From Anaerolineaceae bacterium UBA5224 (GTDB lineage Bacteria > Chloroflexota > Anaerolineae > Anaerolineales > Anaerolineaceae), in assembly GCA_002409365.1 (NCBI GenBank), contig DHUW01000010.1:1-15619 (forward strand): 15,619 nucleotides of DNA, read 5' to 3'. The notes below the pieces were generated by a model. That model was not told the DNA's origin. It ran no database searches and was given only the letters and a program-made list of their open reading frames with translations. The position numbers and the translations under genes are program-made. Positions 1 to 5,568 of the stretch are shown one piece after another; position 1 is the first letter of the stretch, and each line of letters opens with the position of its first letter.

Positions 1-735
1 AAGAACCCGTTCTTTTTGATAGTCACCTTTGGTGTCAGGGAAATTATCTTTAATTCCAAATACCCGGTAACGCAACTGGGATAGGACGCCATATTCATTA
101 AGTAAATCACATGTTAACATAAGGTTCGGAATTGCCAGGGATTTGAGCAGCTCATCCCTGATTCTTTCGCCCGAAATCCCGTTCAACTCCAATGCGGCTA
201 CGCGCAATTGTTCGGCGGTTTCATTGTTTACTGCCAGGTCAAACTCCCGTATCATGCGGACTCCCCGCAGGACTCGCAGAGGATCGGTGAGCAGCGAGCG
301 AGGGCTGCTGAGCCGCAATTTTCGGCTCCTCAGGTCAGCTTCCCCACCTAATGGATCAAAGATCTCCGCCAGGTTATCCAAATCTACTGCCATGGCATTG
401 ATGGTGAAATCGCGCTGGCTGAGGTCTTCCTCCAGGCTATTTCCTATAAAAGCAGTGAAGTCAAGTACAAGTTCTTCAGGTTGACCTTGTTTCAATATAA
501 CCCTGGCGGTCTGATGCTCATCATCCAGGGTGTACCAGACACCTCTAAAATGGCGCTTTACTGATTTTGCTAGCGTAACCGACCCATCCGCTGTGACAAA
601 ATCGAGGTCCTTGACAGCCCTGCCCAACACAAGATCGCGCACTGCTCCACCCACCAGGTAAACCTTTTGGTGGGGAGCGAGTTGCTTGATCTCATGCAGG
701 AGCGCAGTCAGTTGTTGATCCATGAGGAGGTTCAT
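1..735 (-). CDS. cca: CCA tRNA nucleotidyltransferase / poly(A) polymerase family protein, N-terminal part (runs off window)
   Basis: The encoded enzyme belongs to the class II nucleotidyltransferases that add CCA to tRNA 3' ends (or A residues to RNA). Counting from the ATG at 723, the visible part holds the GGAVRD signature (residues 25-30) followed by the metal-binding Asp pair D39/D41, a DFT segment (88-90), RDFTINAMA (104-112) and DPLRVLRGVR (147-156). These are the expected head and neck motifs in the expected order. The C-terminal body lies beyond position 1. Two in-frame ATGs are possible, at 735 and 723; neither has a good Shine-Dalgarno, and both lie inside the 3' end of hpt, which suggests translational coupling. 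It is the last visible gene of the tdk-hpt-cca run. A CCA-adding role fits the tRNA-Glu in this window, which lacks an encoded CCA. Poly(A) polymerase activity cannot be excluded from sequence alone. Confidence 0.9.
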   Translation of the reverse strand, partial: MNLLMDQQLTALLHEIKQLAPHQKVYLVGGAVRDLVLGRAVKDLDFVTADGSVTLAKSVKRHFRGVWYTLDDEHQTARVILKQGQPEELVLDFTAFIGNSLEEDLSQRDFTINAMAVDLDNLAEIFDPLGGEADLRSRKLRLSSPRSLLTDPLRVLRGVRMIREFDLAVNNETAEQLRVAALELNGISGERIRDELLKSLAIPNLMLTCDLLNEYGVLSQLRYRVFGIKDNFPDTKGDYQKERVL

Positions 736-1279
736 ATTTGTCCAGATCGACCGTTCCTACAAAAGGCAGGTTTCGATAGTATTCGTCCATATCCAGGCCA
801 TAACCAAAGACAAATTCATTATTGATCTGAAATCCGCAGTACCGGATCGGCACATCCACTTCACGCCGTTCGAATTTATCGAGCAGGGTGCAGATGTAAA
901 TGGAGTTGGGGTTACGTGTTTGCAAAATATCTATCACGGACGAGAGTGTGTGACCACTGTCGATGATGTCTTCAACGATCAAAATGTCTTTCCCAGTGAT
1001 TCTGGTATTAAGGTCGAGCGTGATCCGCACTTCCCCGTCCGATTGACGCGCACCAATTCCATAGGATGTGACTGCCATAAATTCGATTGCCAGGGGCACG
1101 TGGATTTCACGGATCAAATCCGTGAGAAACATTACTCCACCCCTCAGAATACAGACCACTAAAAGGTCTTTTCCGTCATAATCACGTGTGATTTCAGCTC
1201 CCAAATCCTTGACACGCTGCTTTATTTGCTCTTCGCTGACCAGTACTTTGTCTAAATATTCGCGATAATCCTGTACCAT
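692..1279 (-). CDS. hpt: Hypoxanthine phosphoribosyltransferase
   Basis: Purine salvage enzyme making IMP (and probably GMP) from hypoxanthine or guanine and PRPP in the cytosol. The 195-residue product shows the pyrophosphate loop ILRGG (44-48), the flexible-loop segment MAVTSYG (68-74), the PRPP-binding VEDIIDSGHT (102-111) and the C-terminal purine-binding region around FVFGYGLD and YYRNLPFVG (156-175). The ATG at 1279 was chosen over upstream in-frame starts because GAGG sits a few bases before it and overlaps the tdk stop, and because the protein then has the family's usual beginning. About 15 extra C-terminal residues arise because the gene reads into the cca start (32-44 bp overlap). 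It lies 7 bp after tdk, so the three genes are probably one salvage/tRNA operon. HPRT is sometimes paired with tilS and ftsH instead; that is not the case here. Confidence 0.95.
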   Translation of the reverse strand: MVQDYREYLDKVLVSEEQIKQRVKDLGAEITRDYDGKDLLVVCILRGGVMFLTDLIREIHVPLAIEFMAVTSYGIGARQSDGEVRITLDLNTRITGKDILIVEDIIDSGHTLSSVIDILQTRNPNSIYICTLLDKFERREVDVPIRYCGFQINNEFVFGYGLDMDEYYRNLPFVGTVDLDKYEPPHGSTTDCAPA

Positions 1280-1286
1280 GCTTACC

Positions 1287-1859
1287 TCAATCTCTGGGCA
1301 CTTCGTGATGACGTCGGCAACGGGCTTCGTACATCTCAGAAGCGCCAACGATCACGATCGGGTCATTATAATTGGCAGGTTTACCGTTCACCAGTCTTTG
1401 GGTACGGGTAGCTGGTTCACCACAAACCATGCAAATGGCAGCCAGTTTGTCCACCTTGTCAGCTTTAGCGGTCATCACTGGCATACAGCCAAACGGCTCT
1501 CCACGGAAGTCAGTGTCCAAGCCAGTTACAATCACTCTCATCCCCAGATCAGCGAGTTGATTAGCTACATCCACTATGCCATCATCAAAAAATTGGGCTT
1601 CGTCGATGCCAACAACTGTCACGTCTGGCTCCAGGTTATCGAGAATTTCCTGGGATGAATTGACCGGCAGCGCCTGGTAATCTGCCCCTGAATGCGACAT
1701 CACTTTGCTATAAGCATACCGGTTATCGATCGCTGGTTTGAAGACCTGTACTTTTTGCTTGGCGATCGTTGCCCGTCGTAAACGGCGGATCAACTCCTCC
1801 GTTTTCCCACAGAACATCGACCCCGTAATAACTTCAAGAGAGCCGTAGGTAAGTGTCAT
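1287..1859 (-). CDS. tdk: Thymidine kinase (type II)
   Basis: Phosphorylates thymidine to dTMP with ATP, the first step of thymidine salvage, in the cytosol. The 190-residue product has the length of the type II family. It shows a P-loop TGSMFCGKT (12-20), the IDEAQFF segment (85-91) with the catalytic Glu87, a lasso/substrate region after GLDTDFRGEPFG (113-124), and a zinc site made of Cys143, Cys146, Cys181 and His184. The ATG at 1859 has a clear GGAGG four bases upstream. The gene follows rpmE after a terminator, so it is likely expressed partly from its own promoter. It is followed closely by hpt and cca. Confidence 0.95.
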   Translation of the reverse strand: MTLTYGSLEVITGSMFCGKTEELIRRLRRATIAKQKVQVFKPAIDNRYAYSKVMSHSGADYQALPVNSSQEILDNLEPDVTVVGIDEAQFFDDGIVDVANQLADLGMRVIVTGLDTDFRGEPFGCMPVMTAKADKVDKLAAICMVCGEPATRTQRLVNGKPANYNDPIVIVGASEMYEARCRRHHEVPRD

Positions 1860-1870
1860 AAAACCTCCAA

Positions 1871-1899
1871 TAATTTCAGTTTCTAAAAGTATAAGTCAA
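1871..1899 (-). promoter_or_regulatory. Possible promoter for tdk-hpt-cca
   Basis: On the minus strand TTGACT (1899-1894) is followed after 17 bases by AAATTA (1876-1871), just upstream of the tdk ribosome binding site. The -35 matches well and the -10 poorly, and the resulting leader would be very short. A promoter is expected here because a terminator separates tdk from rpmE, but this exact site is uncertain. Confidence 0.25.
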
Positions 1900-2045
1900 G
1901 TTTATGATGATGATTGGATTTGTAACCTAGAAAACGATCCGTCATCCTGAACGAGAAGCAGATGATTAAGGTGATAGACCTTCTTTTGGGTAGACTGCAG
2001 TTTCAAGTCTTCGATTTCGCCCACAGATTTCCAATCAAGATTAAC

Positions 2046-2076
2046 AAAAAAAGAGGCAGGTATTGAACCTGCCTCT
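2046..2076 (-). terminator. Rho-independent terminator after rpmE
   Basis: On the minus strand a 10-bp perfect stem (AGAGGCAGGT at 2076-2067 pairing with ACCTGCCTCT at 2061-2052) with a 5-base loop is followed by a run of T (2052-2046). It lies 17 bases after the rpmE stop codon and should end or attenuate the rplU-rpmA-rpmE transcript before tdk. Confidence 0.88.
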
Positions 2077-2092
2077 CATTGTCTACCGGTAA

Positions 2093-2572
2093 CTAAATTT
2101 CGATCTCTTCTGCGGCCGCGGGCAGTTGATAGCCCATCTGGCGCAGTTGTTTTTTCAGATCGATCAAAGATTTACGACCGAAACCTTCAACTTCCAACAA
2201 GGCTCTCTCTCCGCCTTCGAGTTTTGCTAACACGTCGCCAGCGGTGTTGATGCCAGCTTTAGCTAACGCAGCAACTGCCTTGGAGGTTAGTTTGAACTCA
2301 GAGATTGGGCGTTCTGGTGAAGTCTTGGACTCAGCAGCAGCCTTCTTCTCGGCAACGATTTCCTGTCGAACCTGCAGACGCTTGTAGAAGCGATCGACCT
2401 GACCTTCACGATCGAGGATGCGAGCCTGCTGCCCGGTGTAGAAGGGATGGCAGTTCGAGCAAACTTCAGTTCGAATTTCAGGAACGGTCGAACCAGTGGT
2501 CCATTCAGTTCCACAAGAGGCACAAGAAACTTTTGCTTCCGGATAATATTTAGGTTGAATTTTTGTTTTCAT
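2093..2572 (-). CDS. rpmE: Ribosomal protein bL31 with a C-terminal RNA polymerase alpha-CTD-like domain
   Basis: Residues 1-70 are a zinc-type bL31: the start MKTKIQPKYYP, Cys17/Cys20 and Cys38/Cys41 as the zinc ligands, CHPFYTGQQ, and VDRFYKR. L31 sits on the large subunit near the central protuberance and bridges to the small subunit. The protein is 159 residues, about twice the usual ~70. After a charged linker (71-88), residues 90-150 closely resemble the alpha C-terminal domain of RNA polymerase, with KAGINTAGDV in the middle and GFGRKSLIDLK at the helix-hairpin-helix. By manual alignment to the E. coli alpha CTD, Gly296, Lys298 and Ser299 are matched (G132, K134, S135), while the DNA-contacting Arg265 and Asn268 become Lys98 and Ala101. 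It starts 5 bases after rpmA. The role of the extra domain is unknown; rRNA, DNA or protein contact are all possible. Confidence 0.92.
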   Translation of the reverse strand: MKTKIQPKYYPEAKVSCASCGTEWTTGSTVPEIRTEVCSNCHPFYTGQQARILDREGQVDRFYKRLQVRQEIVAEKKAAAESKTSPERPISEFKLTSKAVAALAKAGINTAGDVLAKLEGGERALLEVEGFGRKSLIDLKKQLRQMGYQLPAAAEEIEI

Positions 2573-2577
2573 TCTTA

Positions 2578-2856
2578 CTACTCACCTTTCGCTGGTCCGT
2601 CGGGCGTTTCGTAAACGTGAACGCGCTTTCGGCCGCCAGCCATGGTCTCATATTTAACGTAGCCTTCAATGGTCGCAAACAAGGTGTAATCACGACCCTG
2701 ACCCACGTTCCATCCGGGGTGGATCTTGGTGCCATGCTGGCGAACCAGAATGTTGCCACTGATTACTTTTTCGCCGCCAAATTTTTTGATGCCCAGGCGT
2801 TGTCCCTGGCTATCTCGTCCGTTGCGGGATGACCCGCCACCTTTCTTGTGTGCCAT
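2578..2856 (-). CDS. rpmA: Ribosomal protein bL27
   Basis: bL27 lies at the peptidyl transferase centre, where its N-terminal tail helps position tRNA ends. The 92-residue product begins MAHKKGGGSSRNGRDS and continues with RLGIKKFGGE, RQHGTKIHPG and GRDYTLFA, which are the diagnostic family segments. There is no N-terminal extension of the Firmicutes type that needs protease cleavage; the tail starts directly at AHKKGGG. The start codon is five bases beyond the rplU stop, and its Shine-Dalgarno (GGAG) lies inside the end of rplU, so the two are translationally linked. rpmE follows after 5 bases. Confidence 0.97.
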   Translation of the reverse strand: MAHKKGGGSSRNGRDSQGQRLGIKKFGGEKVISGNILVRQHGTKIHPGWNVGQGRDYTLFATIEGYVKYETMAGGRKRVHVYETPDGPAKGE

Positions 2857-2860
2857 TTCA

Positions 2861-3178
2861 CTACTCCATCACAATTGAATCAACCAGCAAGCTGGTGTAT
2901 TTCTGACGATGACCAGAACGTTTGCGGTAGTTGATCTGGGGTTTGTATTTAAATACCAAGATCTTCTTGCCTTTGATTTGATCATCAACCGTGGTTTTTA
3001 CGCTGGCACCCTCAATATAAGGGGTACCTACTGTTACAGAATCGCCGTCGCAAAGTAAAACAACTTTGTCGAGAACGATGGTCTCGCCGATTTCTGCAGG
3101 CAGAAGATCAACGGTTACCCGTTTGCCTTCTTCGGCGCGGTATTGTTTACCGCCTGCTTCAATGATTGCATACTTCAT
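2861..3178 (-). CDS. rplU: Ribosomal protein bL21
   Basis: Large-subunit ribosomal protein that binds 23S rRNA. The 105-residue product has the family start MKYAIIEAGGKQYR, the middle block VLLCDGDSVTVGTPYIEGA, and the C-terminal RNA-binding stretch KYKPQINYRKRSGHRQKYT. The ATG at 3178 is chosen because it gives the normal N-terminus and is preceded by GGAGAG; an in-frame GTG at 3196 would only add six residues covering that ribosome binding site. First gene of the rplU-rpmA-rpmE operon, with a strong promoter and a structured leader about 100 nt long upstream. Confidence 0.97.
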   Translation of the reverse strand: MKYAIIEAGGKQYRAEEGKRVTVDLLPAEIGETIVLDKVVLLCDGDSVTVGTPYIEGASVKTTVDDQIKGKKILVFKYKPQINYRKRSGHRQKYTSLLVDSIVME

Positions 3179-3281
3179 ATTCTCTCCAATCTTCACTTAA
3201 CCAGCTTACGAGCGTTTCACCGCCCGGTACCGGGAAAGTTGGTCACATAAGTAACCCCAGCCACGATCGCTGGGGCAACGA
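3179..3281 (-). promoter_or_regulatory. Structured 5' leader of the rplU operon
   Basis: Between the predicted transcription start (about 3281) and the rplU ATG the minus-strand RNA can form two hairpins: a 7-bp GC-rich stem (3275-3269 with 3261-3255, 7-base loop) and a second one built on the palindrome CCCGGTACCGGG (3234-3223) with TTTC/GAAA flanks as an alternative outer pairing. Ribosomal protein operons are often autoregulated through such leaders. No match to a named leader family is claimed. Confidence 0.4.
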
Positions 3282-3287
3282 CTCATT

Positions 3288-3317
3288 ATTTTACATCACC
3301 TTGACCCCCTCTGTCAA
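3288..3317 (-). promoter_or_regulatory. Sigma70-type promoter of rplU-rpmA-rpmE
   Basis: On the minus strand a perfect -35 TTGACA (3317-3312) is followed after 18 bases by a -10 TAAAAT (3293-3288). This is among the best promoter matches in the window and is placed as expected for a ribosomal protein operon. Confidence 0.8.
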
Positions 3318-3331
3318 GCACAAATCAGAAT

Positions 3332-3733
3332 TTAAGCTGGCGTTGCGATCAAGCCATAGACCATTATTATAATGGCGAAGACCAACAACACCGCACCTCC
3401 GATTGTAACTGAGGTACCAATCGATGCCTGCCCTGCCTGACCTATTGCCATATGAATAAAAAATCCGCCCGATTGCGCCAGGATCCCGACCGCCAGAATT
3501 GAAGCAGCAGCGATTTTCCAGCTTATTGGTAAATTGGTTTTTTCCAAGTATAGATGGAAGAGCAATGACATCAATAGCAAAACGCCAGCATGGGCGTGCC
3601 CTGCTCTGAAGAAAGTTCGTTGAAACTCGGTGATACCAGTTTTGGATAGTTGACCAAGCAAAATATACCCACCATACATTACCGCTGGAAACGCTATCCA
3701 CGCAAATATCGTTATCGCTCGAATGATTTTCAT
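3332..3733 (-). CDS. Small integral membrane protein, four predicted helices
   Basis: Not recognised as a named family. The 133-residue product is almost entirely hydrophobic, with membrane segments at about 4-26, 47-64, 70-97 and 104-130. A short loop between the first two carries TFFRAGHAHAGVLLL (40-54). The two histidines at the start of helix 2 (His46, His48) are the only polar residues that look like ligands for a metal or haem, but that is speculation. The ATG at 3733 was chosen over an upstream in-frame start because AAAGGAG lies at good spacing before it. It is a single gene: rplU's promoter lies between it and the ribosomal operon, and a divergent DUF488 gene lies on the other side. 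The reading frame, start site and helix spacing make it a convincing gene. Confidence 0.75.
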   Translation of the reverse strand: MKIIRAITIFAWIAFPAVMYGGYILLGQLSKTGITEFQRTFFRAGHAHAGVLLLMSLLFHLYLEKTNLPISWKIAAASILAVGILAQSGGFFIHMAIGQAGQASIGTSVTIGGAVLLVFAIIIMVYGLIATPA

Positions 3734-3930
3734 CCTGTCTCCTTTCTCAATCGCAATCATCGTAGCAGTTTCTTGATGTGAATACAACTATTTTGTAGGA
3801 ACTAAGAAAATATTTCTGAGGAATTTTGCCTCGATACAAAGGTAATATTTTTCCTCGCATTTGCAGAACCAACAGGATAAACTCAAACCTATAGTTCAAT
3901 TTTGTTTTCTCATAAAAGAGGAGGATTTGA

Positions 3931-4290
3931 ATGCCTTTCAAAATTAAACGAATCTACGAAGATTACGAGCCAGTCGATGGCTGGCGGGTGTTGGTCGATC
4001 GCGTATGGCCACGAGGCATATCCAAAGAAGAAGCCCGATTGGATGATTGGGATAAAGAGTTGGCTCCTACAACCGAATTGCGAAAATGGTTTGGTCATAT
4101 TCCGAACAGGTATGATGAATTTCGCAAACGTTACCGGAAGGAGCTGGATGACAACCCTGAAGCTCTAAAGTTAATCACTGATCTGCGTGCGAAAGGTGAG
4201 GATAATGTGGTGACCCTGCTCTATGGCGCCAGGGATACCGAGCATAATCAGGCAGTAGTCTTGTTGGAATACATTAAAGAAAAAAAGTAA
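3931..4290 (+). CDS. DUF488 family protein (YeaO-like)
   Basis: A 119-residue soluble protein of the DUF488 family, recognisable from IKRIYE (4-9), the highly typical WRVLVDRVWPRGISKEEA (18-35), WDKELAPTTELRKWFGH (40-56), then RYDEFRKRYRKEL (60-72) and VTLLYGARD (93-101). The length matches E. coli YeaO. The family is widespread, often of unknown function; a nucleic-acid or stress role has been suggested for relatives but nothing here establishes it. AGAGGAGG lies 6 bases before the ATG, an excellent ribosome binding site. The gene stands alone, divergent from the membrane protein gene, with the intergenic 197 bp rich in A and T. Confidence 0.9.
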   Translation: MPFKIKRIYEDYEPVDGWRVLVDRVWPRGISKEEARLDDWDKELAPTTELRKWFGHIPNRYDEFRKRYRKELDDNPEALKLITDLRAKGEDNVVTLLYGARDTEHNQAVVLLEYIKEKK

Positions 4291-4314
4291 GCCAGTCACT
4301 GATACCCCAGCACC

Positions 4315-4350
4315 AAAAGGCTCTCTATAACTCCCTCTAGACTGCCTTTT
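4315..4350 (+). terminator. Weak terminator-like hairpin after the DUF488 gene
   Basis: AAAAGGC (4315-4321) pairs with GCCTTTT (4344-4350), giving a 7-bp stem ending in four T residues, about 25 bases after the stop codon. The 22-base loop is long, so this is only a candidate. Confidence 0.3.
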
Positions 4351-4458
4351 CTCTCCGTTAAGTAGAAGAGCAAGGATCGCGAACCAGGTCGATGTGAGCA
4401 AAATAGTAGTTGTAAGGTAAGGCTTTAATGTATAAAGTGGTAAGAATTGGATCCCTTA

Positions 4459-4500
4459 TCACCCCCTCTTATGAGGGGGACGCCAAAGCCGAGGGGTGAG
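4459..4500. repeat. GC-rich hairpin element, possible dispersed repeat
   Basis: CCCCCTC (4462-4468) pairs perfectly with GAGGGGG (4473-4479) around a TTAT loop. A second copy of the right arm, GAGGGGTGAG (4491-4500), can pair instead with TCACCCC at 4459-4465, so two exclusive folds are possible. There is no T run. The element resembles small non-coding palindromic repeats found between bacterial genes, but only one copy is seen in this window. Confidence 0.35.
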
Positions 4501-4625
4501 AGCACCGTGCCAAGGCTTCACCCATGACGGTTGATAATTCCTCAAGGAAGGGCACCCGGGAATGAAAAAATCTTTTTCTGCCAGCAAAGATGCAAAATGC
4601 TTGGAACAATTTCCAGGAATCTTCC

Positions 4626-4654
4626 TTGACTTGAATTAAAACCTCGTGTAGAAT
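4626..4654 (+). promoter_or_regulatory. Sigma70-type promoter of tRNA-Glu
   Basis: TTGACT (4626-4631), a 17-base spacer and TAGAAT (4649-4654) form a near-consensus promoter; predicted start is about 4661, only 6 bases before the mature tRNA 5' end. Confidence 0.82.
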
Positions 4655-4666
4655 TGCCCTCTTGAT

Positions 4667-4738
4667 GCTCCTATGGTCTAGTGGTTAGGACGCGGCCCTT
4701 TCAAGGCTAAAACCCGGGTTCGAGTCCCGGTAGGAGCA
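4667..4738 (+). tRNA. tRNA-Glu (anticodon TTC)
   Basis: The full cloverleaf is present: acceptor GCTCCTA/TAGGAGC (4667-4673, 4731-4737), D stem GTC/GAC with TAGTGGTTAG loop, anticodon loop CTTTCAA (4698-4704) with TTC at 4700-4702, and a perfect T stem CCGGG/CCCGG around TTCGAGT. The discriminator base is A4738, followed by CAG rather than CCA, so the CCA end must be added after transcription. The anticodon stem is slightly irregular: the outermost pair is C4693/A4709 and the next a G-T wobble, while the inner three pairs are G-C. It has its own promoter and terminator and no neighbouring RNA genes, so it is a single-gene transcript. Confidence 0.95.
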
Positions 4739-4746
4739 CAGATAAG

Positions 4747-4776
4747 CCGTGATATTTTATGATCGCGGTTTTTTTT
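4747..4776 (+). terminator. Rho-independent terminator of tRNA-Glu
   Basis: CCGTGAT (4747-4753) pairs with ATCGCGG (4762-4768) with one G-T wobble, 8-base loop, then eight T residues (4769-4776). It starts 9 bases after the tRNA. Confidence 0.88.
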
Positions 4777-4926
4777 ACCCTCAAAGACAGGCTGCGAAAT
4801 AATAATAATTTCACATCCCTATTTGTGACTGAAAATATGACCTTTGATGTCTCTTGGGTTTCTGGTTCCCGCTTGCAGCCTATTTATAACTAACGTAGGT
4901 CTCTCTGTTTTGAGCTTTGATTGCAC

Positions 4927-4959
4927 AAGAATCACGATCATTTTCGTGATTCTTTTTTT
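4927..4959 (+). terminator. Strong plus-strand terminator hairpin between tRNA-Glu and the DUF3795 gene
   Basis: AAGAATCACGA (4927-4937) and TCGTGATTCTT (4944-4954) form an 11-bp perfect stem with a 6-base loop, followed by a T run to 4959. The T run is on the plus strand; on the minus strand the flank is TTGTGC. The hairpin directly abuts the stop codon of the minus-strand DUF3795 gene, so it may also stop that transcript weakly. No plus-strand gene ends here. Confidence 0.7.
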
Positions 4960-5308
4960 ACTTATGAATAGCGGGATCCTGCCAAAAGGCTTCCTGCTCA
5001 TCAATCCATTCTTCCAGTCCAATCCTTCGGATCCGCAATAAGTTGCCGAAACACTGGCTGTGTTCCTGGTGCTTCGGATCACAAATAAAGGCATTCAGCA
5101 TGGAACATGGCAACTCCTCACAATCTGCACAAGTCACATAATTATGCTTCTTGACACATTGGTAAATCCTGCAATGCTTCTGATGCCAATCAGCGGCGCA
5201 ATCCCTGTCTGGGCATTCACAGCCATGGCATTCGCCATTGGTTTTATCTTCGCAAAGATTGCAGTTTAGGCCACACAACCCATAAGAAAGCGCCGTCTCT
5301 CGATTCAT
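4958..5308 (-). CDS. DUF3795 family cysteine-rich protein
   Basis: A 116-residue cytosolic protein with 14 cysteines, matching the DUF3795 pattern: YGLCGLNCNLC near the N-terminus (9-19), CHGCECPDRDC (27-37), then Cys46 and Cys51, and TCADCEELPC (59-68). The spacing suggests two or more zinc (or other metal) sites; the biochemical role of the family is not known. The ATG at 5308 is preferred over an in-frame upstream ATG because CAGGAG lies before it at good distance and the family motif then begins near residue 9. It is a lone gene; a 10-bp palindrome lies 44 bases upstream of its start and may be an operator. Confidence 0.85.
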   Translation of the reverse strand: MNRETALSYGLCGLNCNLCEDKTNGECHGCECPDRDCAADWHQKHCRIYQCVKKHNYVTCADCEELPCSMLNAFICDPKHQEHSQCFGNLLRIRRIGLEEWIDEQEAFWQDPAIHK

Positions 5309-5351
5309 GTTATATCTCCTGCCAAAAATCACAATTCTATTTTGTTATTTG

Positions 5352-5377
5352 TTAGATATATCGTTGCATATATCTTA
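5352..5377. promoter_or_regulatory. Palindromic operator-like site upstream of the DUF3795 gene
   Basis: TTAGATATAT (5352-5361) and ATATATCTTA (5368-5377) are inverted repeats with 9 of 10 positions matching, separated by CGTTGC. The site lies where a promoter for the DUF3795 gene would be. AT-rich dyads of this shape are typical for dimeric winged-helix repressors such as PadR-like proteins; no such regulator gene is in the window. Confidence 0.4.
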
Positions 5378-5529
5378 GCAGAACTTAAAGGATAATTAAG
5401 ATTGGCTTTCGTTGTTCCTGGCAATATTTGAAATGCGTATGCCCGGAATATAAAATTTTTTCTCGTTTATTTGATGTTGATCGATGATAGACCTTCATAC
5501 AAATCTGGATTTTCAGTCGACTCAGCAAG

Positions 5530-5568
5530 AGCAATATTATCTTATGCTCAATAGCATGCAATATTGCT
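5530..5568 (-). terminator. Long hairpin at the end of the gamma-glutamyltransferase gene
   Basis: AGCAATATT (5530-5538) pairs with AATATTGCT (5560-5568), and inside it ATGCT (5544-5548) pairs with AGCAT (5553-5557). The stop codon of the gene lies within the hairpin. There is no real T run, so it may act as an RNA-end stabiliser or weak terminator. Confidence 0.35.

Larger units (their letters stand above)
4291..4625. other. Intergenic region between DUF488 gene and tRNA-Glu
   Basis: About 335 bases without a convincing gene. It holds a weak hairpin that may end the DUF488 transcript (4315-4350), a CCCCCTC/GAGGGGG hairpin element (4459-4500), and one short plus-strand open frame (4562-4639, 25 codons) with no ribosome binding site at proper distance, which also overlaps the tRNA promoter. 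Confidence 0.6.

Noticed and set aside
143..484. Plus-strand open frame of 113 codons
   Set aside because: It lies wholly antisense to cca, whose motifs are unambiguous, and its translation is a low-complexity Ser/Arg-rich sequence.
722..1162. Plus-strand open frame of 146 codons
   Set aside because: Antisense to hpt; no recognisable motif and no ribosome binding site.
4562..4639. 25-codon open frame upstream of tRNA-Glu
   Set aside because: The GGAAGG is too far from the ATG, and the frame runs into the tRNA promoter; likely chance.
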